NCBI RefSeq assembly: GCF_032854445.1
Contig: NW_027018123.1
Coordinates: forward strand, 1 to 64,000
DNA: 64,000 nt
Source of the DNA: Liolophura sinensis
Lineage: Eukaryota > Mollusca > Polyplacophora > Chitonida > Chitonidae
Direction of reading: 5' to 3'
Of the stretch, positions 40,039-53,385 are shown piece after piece; the first letter of the stretch is position 1, and every line of letters starts with the position of its first letter. The position numbers were made by a program, and so were the translations under genes. Below the pieces are notes generated by a model. That model was given only the letters and a program-made list of their open reading frames with translations, was not told the origin of the DNA and searched no databases.

Positions 40039-42000
40039 AGAGCAACGCGGTTTGCACCATTCGATTTCTCGTCACAAAATACGTCGGATTAGCCTCTTGC
40101 CAGCAGCACTGGAACAATTTTTCCAATTTTGCATTTTTGCCTGGTCTTTTTGTTAATTGAAATCGGCTACACTGTACTATGTACCATCGCGACTGGTCAT
40201 TACTACATTCAACTTTTGACTATTAGTTATGTGCCCTTCGGTAGCCCAGAAGACGTCAAATCTTTGGGCTAAGCCCATTTAACTCACCCAGCAATTGCTT
40301 TACTTCTAAGTCGAAGACAATCTCAATGTCTTTATCTACGTGTAGAAAAACCACACCATTTGTACATGAAAAACACAAGGTACTTGATACAGTCTGCTGT
40401 AAAAAGTACAACTGAACACTGACCCACTTCAGTAAGGTGCCAAAAGATTCGGAATTGAGCCAGGCATCGGCAGCTGTTGACAAATTGCAAATTTCCCTGG
40501 TTTCCATGGAGTAAGAGCCGTTGCTGGGCACGTGATTATGACATCAATATTCATTGAATTGTCGCTACAGCCCAAAGTATTGGTCGGAGAGCAACGCGGT
40601 TTGCATCATCCGATTTCTCGTCACAAAATACGTCGGATTAGCCTCTTACCAGCAGCACTGGAACAGTTTTTCCACTTTTGCATTTTTACCTGGTCTTTTT
40701 GTTAATTGAAATCGGCTACACTGTACTCTGTACAATCGCGACTGGTCATTACTATATTCAACTTTTGACTATAAGTTATGTGCCCTTCGGTAGCACAGAA
40801 GACCTGAAATCTTTGGGCCAAGCCCATTTAACTCACCCAGCAATTGTCTTACTTCTAAGTCCAAGACAATCTCAATGTCTTTATCTACGTGTAGAAAATC
40901 CAGACCATTTGTACATAAAAAACACAAGGTACTTGATACAGTCTGCTGTAAAAAGTACAACTAAACACTGACCCACATTTATAAGGTGCCAAAAGATGCG
41001 GAATTGGCCCAGGCATCGGCAGCTGTTAAAAAATTGCTAATATCCCTGGTTTCCATGGAGTAAGAGCCGTTGCTGGGCACGTGATTATGACATCAATGAT
41101 CATTGAATTGTCGCTACAGCCACAAGTATAGGTCGGAGAGCAACACGGTTTGCACCATTCGATTTCTCGTCACAAAATACGTCGGATTAGCCTCTTACCA
41201 CCAGCACTGGAACAGTTTTTCCACTTTTGCATTTTTACCTGGTCTTTTTGTTAATTGAAATGGGCTACACTGTACTCTGTACAATCGCGACTGGTCATTA
41301 CTATATTCAACTTTTGACTATAAGTTATGTGCCTTTCGGTAGGCCAGAAGACGTCAAATCTTTGGGCTAAGCCCATTTAACTCACCCAGCAATTGTCTTA
41401 TTTCTAAGTCCAAGACAATCTCAATGTCTTTATCTACATGTAGAAAAACCAGACCATTTGTACATAAAAAACACAAGGAACTTGATACAGTCTGCTGTAA
41501 AAAGTACAACTGACCACAGACCCACATGAATAAGGTGCCAAAAGATGCGGAATTGAGCCAGGCATCGGCAACTGTTGAAAAATTGCAAATTTCCCTGGTT
41601 TCCATGGAGTAAGAGCCGTTGCTGTGCACGTGATTATGACATAAATGATCATTCAATTGTCACTACAGCCAAAAGTATTGGTCGGAGAGCAACGCGGATT
41701 GCACCATTCGATTTCTCGTCACAAAATACGTCGGATTAGCCTCTTACTAGTAGCACTGGAACAGTTTTTCCACTTTTGCATTTTTGCCTGGTCTTTTTGT
41801 TGATTAAAACCGGCTACACTCTAATCTGTACAATCGCGACTGGTCATTACTATATTCAACTTTTAACTATAAGTTATGTGCCCTTCCGAAGCCCAGAAGA
41901 CCTGAAATCTTTGGGCTAAGCCCATTTAACACACCCAGCAATTGCCTTACTTCTAAGTGCAAGACAATCTCAATGTCTTTATCTACGTGTAGAAAAACCA
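40039..42000 (+). repeat. 12-unit-spaced repeated block, right copy
   Basis: Unit starts 40220, 40769, 41318, 41867, corresponding to 33634, 34183, 34732 and 35280. It carries the same rare variants as the left copy, plus its own changes: CATCATCCGATTTC, GTAGCACAGAAG, GGAATTGGCCC, TTGCTAATATCC and TTGTTGATTAAAACC. The number of private changes suggests this duplication is older than those at 26-31 and 56-63 kb. Confidence 0.8.
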
Positions 42001-44924
42001 GACCATTTGTACATGAAAAACACAAGGTACTTGATACAGTCTGCTGTAAAAAGTACAACTGAACACTGACCCACTTCAGTAAGGTGCCAAAAGATGCGGA
42101 ATTGAGCCAGGCATCGGCAGCTGTTGAAAAATTGCAAAGTTCACTGGTTTCCATGGAGTAAGAGCCGTTGCTGGGCACGTGATTATGACATAAATGATCA
42201 TTCAATTGTCACTACAGCCAAAAGTATTGGTCGGAGAGCAACACGGTTTGCACCATTCGATTTTTCGTCACAAAATACGTCGGATTAGCCTCTTACCAGC
42301 AGCACTGGAACAGTTTTTCCACTTTTGCATTTTTACCTGGTCTTTTTGTTAATTGAAATCGGCTACACTGTACTCTGTACAATCGCGACTGGTCATTACT
42401 ATATTCAACTTTTGACTATAAGTTATGTGCCCTTCGGTAGGCCAGAAGACGTCAAATCTTTGGGCTAAGCCCATTTAACTCACCCAGCAATTGTCTTACT
42501 TCTAAGTCCAAGACAATCTCAATGTCTTTATCTACATGTAGAAAAACCACACCATTTGTACATAAAAAACACAAGGAACTTGATACAGTCTGCTGTAAAA
42601 AATACAACTGACCACAGACCCACATGAATAAGGTGCCAAAAGATGCGGAATTGAGCCAGGCATCGGCAACTGTTGAAAAATTGCACATTTCCCTGGTTTC
42701 CATGGAGTAAAAGCCGTTGCTGTGCACGTGATTATGACATCAATGATCATTCAATTGTCACTACAGCCAAAAGTATTGGTCGGAGAGCAACGCGGATTGC
42801 ACCATTCGATTTCTCGTCACAAAATACGTCGGATTAGCCTCTTACTAGTAGCACTGGAACAGTTTTTCCACTTTTGCATTTTTGCCTGGTCTTTTTGTTA
42901 ATTGAAACCGGCTACACTGTACTCTGTACAATCGCGACTGGTCATTACTATATTCAACTTTTGACTATAAGTTATGTGCCCTTCCGAAGCCCAGAAGACC
43001 TAAAATCTTTGGGCTAAGCCCATTTAACTCACCCAGCAATTGCCTTACTTCTAAGTGCAAGACAATCTCAATGTCTTTATCTACGTGTAGAAAAACCACA
43101 CCATTTGTACGTGAAAAACACAAGGTACTTGATACAGTCTGCTGTAAAAAGTACAACTGAACACTGACCCACTTCAGTAAGGTGCCAAAAGATGCGGAAT
43201 TGAACCAGGCATCGGCAGCTGTTGAAAAATTGCAAATTTCCCTGGTTTCCATGGAGTAAGAGCCGTTGCTGGGCACGTGATTATGACATAAATGATCATT
43301 CAATTGTCACTACAGCCAAAAGTATTGGTCGGAGAGCAACGCGGTTTGCACCATTCGATTTCTCGTCACAAAATACGTCGGATTAGCCTCTTACTAGTAG
43401 CACTGGAACAGTTTTTCCACTTTTGCATTTTTGCCTGGTCTTTTTGTTAATTGAAACCGGCTACACTCTAATCTGTACAATCGCGACTGGTCATTACTAC
43501 ATTCAACTTTTGACTATAAGTTATGTGCCCTTCGGTAGCCCAGAAGACGTCAAATCTTTGGGCTAAGCCCATTTAACTCACCCAGCAATTGCCTTACTTC
43601 TAAGTGCAAGACAATCTGAATGTCTTTATCTACTTGTAGAAAAACCAGACCATTTGTACATGAAAAACACAAGGAACTTGATACAGTCTGCTGTAAAAAG
43701 TACAACTGAACACTGACCCACTTCAGTAAGGTGCCAAAAGATGCGGAATTGAGCCAGGCATCGGCTGCTGTTGCAAAATTGCAAATTTCCCTGGTTTCCA
43801 TGGAGTAAGAGCCGTTGCTGGGCACGTGATTATGACATAAATGATCATTCAATTGTCACTACAGCCAAAAGTATTGGTCGGAGAGCAACGCGGTTTGCAC
43901 CATTCGATTTCTCGTCACAAAATACGTCGGATTAGCCTCTTACCAGCAGCACTGGAACAGCTTTTCCACTTTTGCATTTTGCCTGGTCTTTTTGTTAATT
44001 GAAATCGGCTACACTGTACTCTGTACAATCGCGACTGGTCATTACTATATTCAACTTTTGACTATAAGTTATGTGCCCTTCCGAAGCCCAGAAGACCTGA
44101 AATCTTTGGGCTAAGCCCATTTAACTCACCCAGCAATTGCCTTACTTCTAAGTGCAAGACAATCTCAATGTCTTTATCTACGTGTAGAAAAACCACACCA
44201 TTTGTACGTGAAAAACACAAGGTACTTGATAAAGTCTGCTGTAAAAAGTACAACTGAACACTGACCCACTTCAGTAAGGTGCCAAAAGATGCGGAATTGA
44301 ACCAGGCATCGGCAGCTGTTGAAAAATTGCAAATTTCCCTGGTTTTCATGGAGTAAGAGCCGTTGCTGGGCACGTGATTATGACATAAATGATCATTCAA
44401 TTGTCACTACAGCCAAAAGTATTGGTCGGAGAGCAACACGGTTTGCACCATTCGATTTTTCGTCACAAAATACGTCGGATTAGCCTCTTACCAGCAGCAC
44501 TGGAACAGTTTTTCCACTTTTGCATTTTTACCTGGTCTTTTTGTTAATTGAAATCGGCTACACTGTACTCTGTACAATCGCGACTGGTCATTACTATATT
44601 CAACTTTTGACTATAAGTTATGTGCCCTTCGGTAGGCCAGAAGACGTCAAATCTTTGGGCTAAGCCCATTTAACTCACCCAGCAATTGTCTTACTTCTAA
44701 GTCCAAGACAATCTCAATGTCTTTATCTACATGTAGAAAAACCACACCATTTGTACATAAAAAACACAAGGAACTTGATACAGTCTGCTGTAAAAAATAC
44801 AACTGACCACAGACCCACATGAATAGGTGCCAAAAGATGCGGAATTGAGCCAGGCATCGGCTGCTGTTGCAAAATTGCAAATTTCCCTGGTTTCCATGGA
44901 GTAAGAGCCGTTGCTGGGCACGTG
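42001..44924 (+). repeat. Alternating TTCAGT and TGAATA satellite units
   Basis: Unit starts 42416 (TGAATA), 42965, 43514, 44062 (TTCAGT) and 44611 (TGAATA). TGAATA units here carry the perfect palindrome CTACATGTAG and CAAGGAACTTG. TTCAGT units start with the CCCTTCCGAAGCCC variant at 42965 and 44062. No TTTATA unit occurs here. Confidence 0.75.
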
Positions 44925-47900
44925 ATTATGACATAAATGATCATTCAATTGTCACTACAGCCAAAAGTATTGGTCGGAGAGCAACGCGGTTTGCACCATT
45001 CGATTTCTCGTCACAAAATACGTCGGATTAGCCTCTTACCAGCAGCACTGGAACAGTTTTTCCACTTTTGCATTTTGCCTGGTCTTTTTGTTAATTGAAA
45101 TCGGCTACACTGTACTCTGTACAATCGCGACTGGTCATTACTATATTCAACTTTTGACTATAAGTTATGTGCCCTTCCGAAGCCCAGAAGACCTGAAATC
45201 TTTGGGCTAAGCCCATTTAACTCACCCAGCAATTGCCTTACTTCTAAGTGCAAGACAATCTCAATGTCTTTATCTACGTGTAGAAAAAACCACACCATTT
45301 GTACGTGAAAAACACAAGGTACTTGATAAAGTCTGCTGTAAAAAGTACAACTGAACACTGACCCACTTCAGTAAGGTGCCCAAAAGATGCGGAATTGAAC
45401 CAGGCATCGGCAGCTGTTGAAAAATTGCAAATTTCCCTGGTTTCCATGGAGTAAGAGCCGTTGCTGGGCACGTGATTATGACATAAATGATCATTCAATT
45501 GTCACTACAGCCAAAAGTATTGGTCGTAGAGCAACGCGGTTTGCACCATTCGATTTCTCGTCACAAAATACGTCGGATTAGGCTCTTACCAGCAGCACTA
45601 GAACAGTTTTTCCACTTTTGCATTTTTGCCTGGTCTTTTTGTTAATTGAAATCGGCTACACTGTACTCTGTACAATCGCGACTGGTCATTACTATATTCA
45701 ACTTTTGACTATAAGTTATGTGCCCTTCGGTAGCCCAGAAGACTGAAATCTCTGGGCTAAGCCCATTTAACTCACCCAGCAATTGCCTTACTTCTAAGTG
45801 CAAGACAATCTCAATGTCTTTATCTACGTGTAGAAAAAACCACACCATTTGTACGTGAAAAACACAAGGTATTTGATACAGTCTGCTGTAAAAAATACAA
45901 CTGAACACTGACCCACTTCAGTAAGGTGCCAAAAGATGCGGAATTAAGCCAGGCATCGGCTGCTGTTGCAAAATTGCAAATTTCCCTGGTTTCCATGGAG
46001 TAAGAGCCGTTGCTGGGCACGTGATTATGACATAAATGATCATTCAATTGTCACTACAGCCAAAAGTATTGGTCGGAGAGCAACGCGGTTTGCACCATTC
46101 GATTTCTCGTCACAAAATACGTCGGATTAGCCTCTCACCAGCAGCACTGGAACAGTTTTTCCACTTTTCCATTTTTGCCTGGTCTTTTTGTTAATTGAAA
46201 TCGGCTACACTGTACTCTGTACAATCGCGACTGGTCATTACTATATTCAACATTTAACTATAAGTTATGTGCCCTTCCGAAGCCAGAAGACCTGAAATCT
46301 TTGGGCTAAGCCCATTTAACTCACCCAGCAATTGCCTTACTTCTAAGTGCAAGACAATCTCAATGTCTTTATCTACGTGTAGAAAAACCACACCATTTGT
46401 ACGTGAAAAACACAAGGTACTTGATACAGTCTGCTGTAAAAAGTACAACTGAACACTGACCCACTTCAGTAAGGTGCCAAAAGATGCGGAATTGAGCCAG
46501 GCATCGGCAGCTGTTGAAAAATTGCAAAGTTCACTGGTTTCCATGGAGTAAGAGCCGTTGCTGGGCACGTGATTATGACATAAATGATCATTCAATTGTC
46601 ACTACAGCCAAAAGTATTGGTCGGAGAGCAACGCGGTCTACACCATTCGATTTCTCGTCACAAAATACGTCGGATTAGCCTCTGACCAGCAGCACTGGAA
46701 CAGTTTTTCCACTTTTGCATTTTTACCTGGTCTTTTTGTTAATTGAAATCGGCTACACTGTACTATGTACAATTGCGACTGGTCATTACTATATTCAACT
46801 TTTGACTATAAGTTATGTGCCCTTCGGTAGCCCAGAAGACGTCAAATCTTTGGGCTAAGCCCATTTAACTCACCCAGCAATTGCCTTACTTCTAAGTGCA
46901 AGACAATCTCAATGTCTTTATCTACGTGTAGAAAAACCAGACCATTTGTACATAAAAACACAAGGTACTTGATACAGTCTGCTATAAAAAGTACAACTGA
47001 CCACAGACCCACATGAATAAGGTGCCAAAAGATGCGGAATTGAGCCAGGTATCGGCAGCTGTTGACAAATTGCAAATTTCCCTGGTTTCCATGGAGTAAG
47101 AGCCGTTGCTGTGCACGTGATTATGACATAAATGATCATTCAATTGTCACAACAGCCAAAAGTATTGGTCGTAGAGCAACGCGGTTTGCACCATTCGATT
47201 TGTCGTCACAAAATACGTCGGATTAGCCTCTTACTAGTAGCACTGGAACAGTTTTTCCACTTTTGCATTTTTGCCTGGTCTTTTTGTTAATTGAAACCGG
47301 CTACACTCTAATCTGTACAATCGCGACTGGTCATTACTATATTCAACTTTTAACTATAAGTTATGTGCCCTTCCGAAGCCAGAAGACCTGAAATCTTTGG
47401 GCTAAGCCCATTTAACTCACCCAGCAATTGCCTTACTTCTAAGTGCAAGACAATCTCAATGTCTTTATCTACGTGTAGAAAACCACACCATTTGTACATG
47501 AAAAACACAAGGTACTTGATACAGTCTGCTGTAAAAAGTACAACTGAACACTGACCCACTTCAGTAAGGTGCCAAAAGATGCGGAATTGAGCCAGGCATC
47601 GGCAGCTGTTGAAAAATTGCAAAGTTCACTGGTTTCCATGGAGTAAGAGCCGTTGCTGGGCACGTGATTATGACATAAATGATCATTCAATTGTCACTAC
47701 AGCCAAAAGTATTGGTCGGAGAGCAACGCGGTTTGCACCATTCGATTTTTCGTCACAAAATACGTCGGATTAGCCTCTTACCACCAGCACTGGAACAGTT
47801 TTTCCACTTTCGCATTTTTACCTGGTCTTTTTGTTAATTGAAATCGCTACACTGTACTCTGTACAATCGCGACTGGTCATTACTATATTCAACTTTTGAC

Positions 47901-48145
47901 TATAAGTTATGTGCCCTTCGGTAGGCCAGAAGACGTCAAATCTTTGGGCTAAGCCCATTTAACTCACCCAGCAATTGTCTTACTTCTAAGTGCAAGACAA
48001 TCTCAATGTCTTTATCTACATGTAGAAAAACCACACCATTTGTACATAAAAAACACAAGGAACTTGATACAGTCTGCTGTAAAAAAATACAACTGACCAC
48101 AGACCCCACATGAATAAGGTGCCAAAAGATGCGGAATTGAGCCAG
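44925..48145 (+). repeat. Eight-unit-spaced block, left copy, homopolymer-indel rich
   Basis: Contains unit starts 45158, 45709, 46258, 46806, 47354, 47900, with lengths of 546-551. It matches about 49312-52535 at an offset of 4,385-4,390. Compared with that copy it has many one-base gains and losses in runs: GTAGAAAAAACC (twice), GTGCCCAAAAG, GAAGACTGAAATC, CCGAAGCCAGAAG (twice), GTAGAAAACCAC and GAAATCGCTAC. The pattern is that of imperfect long-read consensus. Confidence 0.75.
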
Positions 48146-51100
48146 GTATCGGCTGCTGTTGCAAAATTGCAAATTTCCCTGGTTTCCATGGAGTAAGAGC
48201 CGTTGCTGGGCACGTGATTATGACATAAATGATCATTCAATTGTCACTACAGCCCAAAAGTATTGGTCGGAGAGCAACGCGGTTTGCACCATTCGATTTC
48301 TCGTCACAAAATACGTCGGATTAGCCTCTTACCAGCAGCACTGGAACAGTTTTTCCACTTTGCATTTTGCCTGGTCTTTTGTTAATTGAAATCGGCTACA
48401 CTGTACTCTGTACAATCGCGACTGGTCATTACTATATTCAACTTTTGACTATAAGTTATGTGCCCTTCCGAAGCCCAGAAGACCTGAAATCTTTGGGCTA
48501 AGCCCATTTAACTCACCCAGCAATTGCCTTACTTCTAAGTGCAAGACAATCTCAATGTCTTTATCTACGTGTAGAAAAACCACACCATTTGTACGTGAAA
48601 AACACAAGGTACTTGATACAGTCTGCTGTAAAAAGTACAACTGAACACTGACCCACTTCAGTAAAATGCCAAAAGATGCGGAATTGAGCCAGGCATCGGC
48701 AGCTGTTGAAAAATTGCAAAGTTCACTGGTTTCCATGGAGTAAGAGCCGTTGCTGGGCACGTGATTATGACATAAATGATCATTCAATTGTCACTACAGC
48801 CAAAAGTATTGGTCGGAGAGCAACGCGGTCTACACCATTCGATTTCTCGTCACAAAATACGTCGGATTAGCCTCTGACCAGCAGCACTGGAACAGTTTTT
48901 CCACTTTTGCATTTTTACCTGGTCTTTTTGTTAATTGAAATCGGCTACACTGTACTATGTACAATTGCGACTGGTCATTACTATATTCAACTTTTGACTA
49001 TAAGTTATGTGCCCTTCGGTAGCCCAGAAGACGTCAAATCTTTGGGCTAAGCCCATTTAACTCACCCAGCAATTGCCTTACTTCTAAGTGCAAGACAATC
49101 TCAATGTCTTTATCTACGTGTAGAAAAACCAGACCATTTGTACATAAAAACACAAGGTACTTGATACAGTCTGCTGTAAAAAGTACACCTGACCACAGAC
49201 CCACATGAATAAGGTGCCAAAAGATGCGGAATTGAGCCAGGCATCGGCTGCTGTTGCAAAATTGCAAATTTCCCTGGTTTCCATGGAGTAAGAGCCGTTG
49301 CTGTGCACGTGATTATGACATAAATGATCATTCAATTGTCACTACAGCCAAAAGTATTGGTCGGAGAGCAACGCGGTTTGCACCATTCGATTTCTCGTCA
49401 CAAAATACGTCGGATTAGCCTCTTACCAGCAGCACTGGAACAGTTTTTCCACTTTTGCATTTTGCCTGGTCTTTTTGTTAATTGAAATCGGCTACACTGT
49501 ACTCTGTACAATCGCGACTGGTCATTACTATATTCAACTTTTGACTATAAGTTATGTGCCCTTCCGAAGCCCAGAAGACCTGAAATCTTTGGGCTAAGCC
49601 CATTTAACTCACCCAGCAATTGCCTTACTTCTAAGTGCAAGACAATCTCAATGTCTTTATCTACGTGTAGAAAAACCACACCATTTGTACGTGAAAAACA
49701 CAAGGTACTTGATAAAGTCTGCTGTAAAAAGTACAACTGAACACTGACCCACTTCAGTAAGGTGCCAAAAGATGCGGAATTGAACCAGGCATCGGCAGCT
49801 GTTGAAAAATTGCAAATTTCCCTGGTTTCCATGGAGTAAGAGCCGTTGCTGGGCACGTGATTATGACATAAATGATCATTCAATTGTCACTACAGCCAAA
49901 AGTATTGGTCGTAGAGCAACGCGGTTTGCACCATTCGATTTCTCGTCACAAAATACGTCGGATTAGGCTCTTACCAGCAGCACTAGAACAGTTTTTCCAC
50001 TTTCGCATTTTTGCCTGGTCTTTTTGTTAATTGAAATCGGCTACACTGTACTCTGTACAATCGCGACTGGTCATTACTATATTCAACTTTTGACTATAAG
50101 TTATGTGCCCTTCGGTAGCCCAGAAGACCTGAAATCTCTGGGCTAAGCCCATTTAACTCACCCAGCAATTGCCTTACTTCTAAGTGCAAGACAATCTCAA
50201 TGTCTTTATCTACGTGTAGAAAAACCACACCATTTGTACGTGAAAAACACAAGGTATTTGATACAGTCTGCTGTAAAAAGTACAACTGAACACTGACCCA
50301 CTTCAGTAAGGTGCCAAAAGATGCGGAATTAAGCCAGGCATCGGCTGCTGTTGCAAAATTGCAAATTTCCCTGGTTTCCATGGAGTAAGAGCCGTTGCTG
50401 GGCACGTGATTATGACATAAATGATCATTCAATTGTCACTACAGCCAAAAGTATTGGTCGGAGAGCAACGCGGTTTGCACCATTCGATTTCTCGTCACAA
50501 AATACGTCGGATTAGCCTCTCACCAGCAGCACTGGAACAGTTTTTCCACTTTTGCATTTTTACCTGGTCTTTTTGTTAATTGAAATCGGCTACACTGTAC
50601 TCTGTACAATCGCGACTGGTCATTACTATATTCAACATTTAACTATAAGTTATGTGCCCTTCCGAAGCCCAGAAGACCTGAAATCTTTGGGCTAAGCCCA
50701 TTTAACTCACCCAGCAATTGCCTTACTTCTAAGTGCAAGACAATCTCAATGTCTTTATCTACGTGTAGAAAAACCACACCATTTGTACGTGAAAAACACA
50801 AGGTACTTGATACAGTCTGCTGTAAAAAGTACAACTGAACACTGACCCCACTTCAGTAAGGTGCCAAAGATTTGGAATTGAGCCAGGCATCGGCAGCTGT
50901 TGAAAAATTGCAAAGTTCACTGGTTTCCATGGAGTAAGAGCCGTTGCTGGGCACGTGATTATGACATAAATGATCATTCAATTGTCACTACAGCCAAAAG
51001 TATTGGTCGGAGAGCAACGCGGTCTACACCATTCGATTTCTCGTCACAAAATACGTCGGATTAGCCTCTGACCAGCAGCACTGGAACAGTTTTTCCACTT

Positions 51101-53385
51101 TTGCATTTTTACCTGGTCTTTTTGTTAATTGAAATCGGCTACACTGTACTATGTACAATTGCGACTGGTCATTACTATATTCAACTTTTGACTATAAGTT
51201 ATGTGCCCTTCGGTAGCCCAGAAGACGTCAAATCTTTGGGCTAAGCCCATTTAACTCACCCAGCAATTGCCTTACTTCTAAGTGCAAGACAATCTCAATG
51301 TCTTTATCTACGTGTAGAAAAACCAGACCATTTGTACATAAAAACACAAGGTACTTGATACAGTCTGCTATAAAAAGTACAACTGACCACAGACCCACAT
51401 GAATAAGGTGCCAAAAGATGCGGAATTGAGCCAGGTATCGGCAGCTGTTGACCAATTGCAAATTTCCCTGGTTTCCATGGAGTAAGAGCCGTTGCTGTGC
51501 ACGTGATTATGACATAAATGATCATTCAATTGTCACAACAGCCAAAAGTATTGGTCGTAGAGCAACGCGGTTTGCACCATTCGATTTGTCGTCACAAAAT
51601 ACGTCGGATTAGCCTCTTACTAGTAGCACTGGAACAGTTTTTCCACTTTTGCATTTTTGCCTGGTCTTTTTGTTAATTGAAACCGGCTACACTCTAATCT
51701 GTACAATCGCGACTGGTCATTACTATATTCAACTTTTAACTATAAGTTATGTGCCCTTCCGAAGCCCAGAAGACCTGAAATCTTTGGGCTAAGCCCATTT
51801 AACTCACCCAGCAATTGCCTTACTTCTAAGTGCAAGACAATCTCAATGTCTTTATCTACGTGTAGAAAAACCACACCATTTGTACATGAAAAACACAAGG
51901 TACTTGATACAGTCTGCTGTAAAAAGTACAACTGAACACTGACCCACTTCAGTAAGGTGCCAAAAGATGCGGAATTGAGCCAGGCATCGGCAGCTGTTGA
52001 AAAATTGCAAAGTTCACTGGTTTCCATGGAGTAAGAGCCGTTGCTGGGCACGTGATTATGACATAAATGATCATTCAATTGTCACTACAGCCAAAAGTAT
52101 TGGTCGGAGAGCAACGCGGTTTGCACCATTCGATTTTTCGTCACAAAATACGTCGGATTAGCCTCTTACCACCAGCACTGGAACAGTTTTTCCACTTTCG
52201 CATTTTTACCTGGTCTTTTTGTTAATTGAAATCGGCTACACTGTACTCTGTACAATCGCGACTGGTCATTACTATATTCAACTTTTGACTATAAGTTATG
52301 TGCCCTTCGGTAGGCCAGAAGACGTCAAATCTTTGGGCTAAGCCCATTTAACTCACCCAGCAATTGTCTTACTTCTAAGTGCAAGACAATCTCAATGTCT
52401 TTATCTACATGTAGAAAAACCACACCATTTGTACATAAAAAACACAAGGAACTTGATACAGTCTGCTGTAAAAAATACAACTGACCACAGACCCACATGA
52501 ATAAGGTGCCAAAAGATGCGGAATTGAGCCAGGCATCGGCAACTGTTGAAAAATTGCACATTTCCCTGGTTTCCATGGAGTAAAAGCCGTTGCTGGGCAC
52601 GTGATTATGACATCAATGATCATTCAATTGTCACTACAGCCAAAAGTATTGGTCGGAGAGCAACGCGGATTGCACCATTCGATTTCTCGTCACAAAATAC
52701 GTCGGATTAGCCTCTTACTAGTAGCACTGGAACAGTTTTTTCACTTTTGCATTTTTGCCTGGTCTTTTTGTTAATTGAAACCGGCTACACTCTAATCTGT
52801 ACAATCGCGACTGGTCATTACTATATTCAACTTTTGACTATAAGTTATGTGCCCTTCGGTAGCCCAGAAGACGTCAAATCTTTGGGCTAAGCCCATTTAA
52901 CTCACCCAGCAATTGCCTTACTTCTAAGTGCAAGACAATCTGAATGTCTTCATCTACTTGTAGAAAAACCAGACCATTTGTACATGAAAAACACAAGGTA
53001 CTTGATACAGTCTGCTGTAAAAAGTACAACTGAACACTGACCCACTTCAGTAAGGTGCCAAAAGATGCGGAATTGAGCCAGGCATCGGCTGCTGTTGCAA
53101 AATTGCAAATTTCCCTGGTTTCCATGGAGTAAGAGCCGTTGCTGGGCACGTGATTATGACATAAATGATCATTCAATTGTCACTACAGCCAAAAGTATTG
53201 GTCGGAGAGCAACGCGGTTTGCACCATTCGATTTCTCGTCACAAAATACGTCGGATTAGCCTCTTACCAGCAGCACTGGAACAGTTTTTCCACTTTTGCA
53301 TTTTGCCTGGTCTTTTTGTTAATTGAAATCGGCTACACTGTACTCTGTACAATCGCGACTGGTCATTACTATATTCAACTTTTGA
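48146..53385 (+). repeat. Eight- and nine-unit-spaced satellite copies
   Basis: Unit starts 48449, 48998, 49545, 50094, 50643, 51192, 51740, 52289, 52838. About 49312-52535 copies 44925-48145. In addition 48146 to about 49230 corresponds to about 53085-54170 at 4,937 bp (nine units), so the alignment register shifts by one unit at 52838, an extra TTCAGT unit with GTCTTCATCTACTTG. Unit 50643 has its own scars (GACCCCACTTCAG, GCCAAAGATTTGG). Around 48355-48385 several T runs are one base short. Confidence 0.75.
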
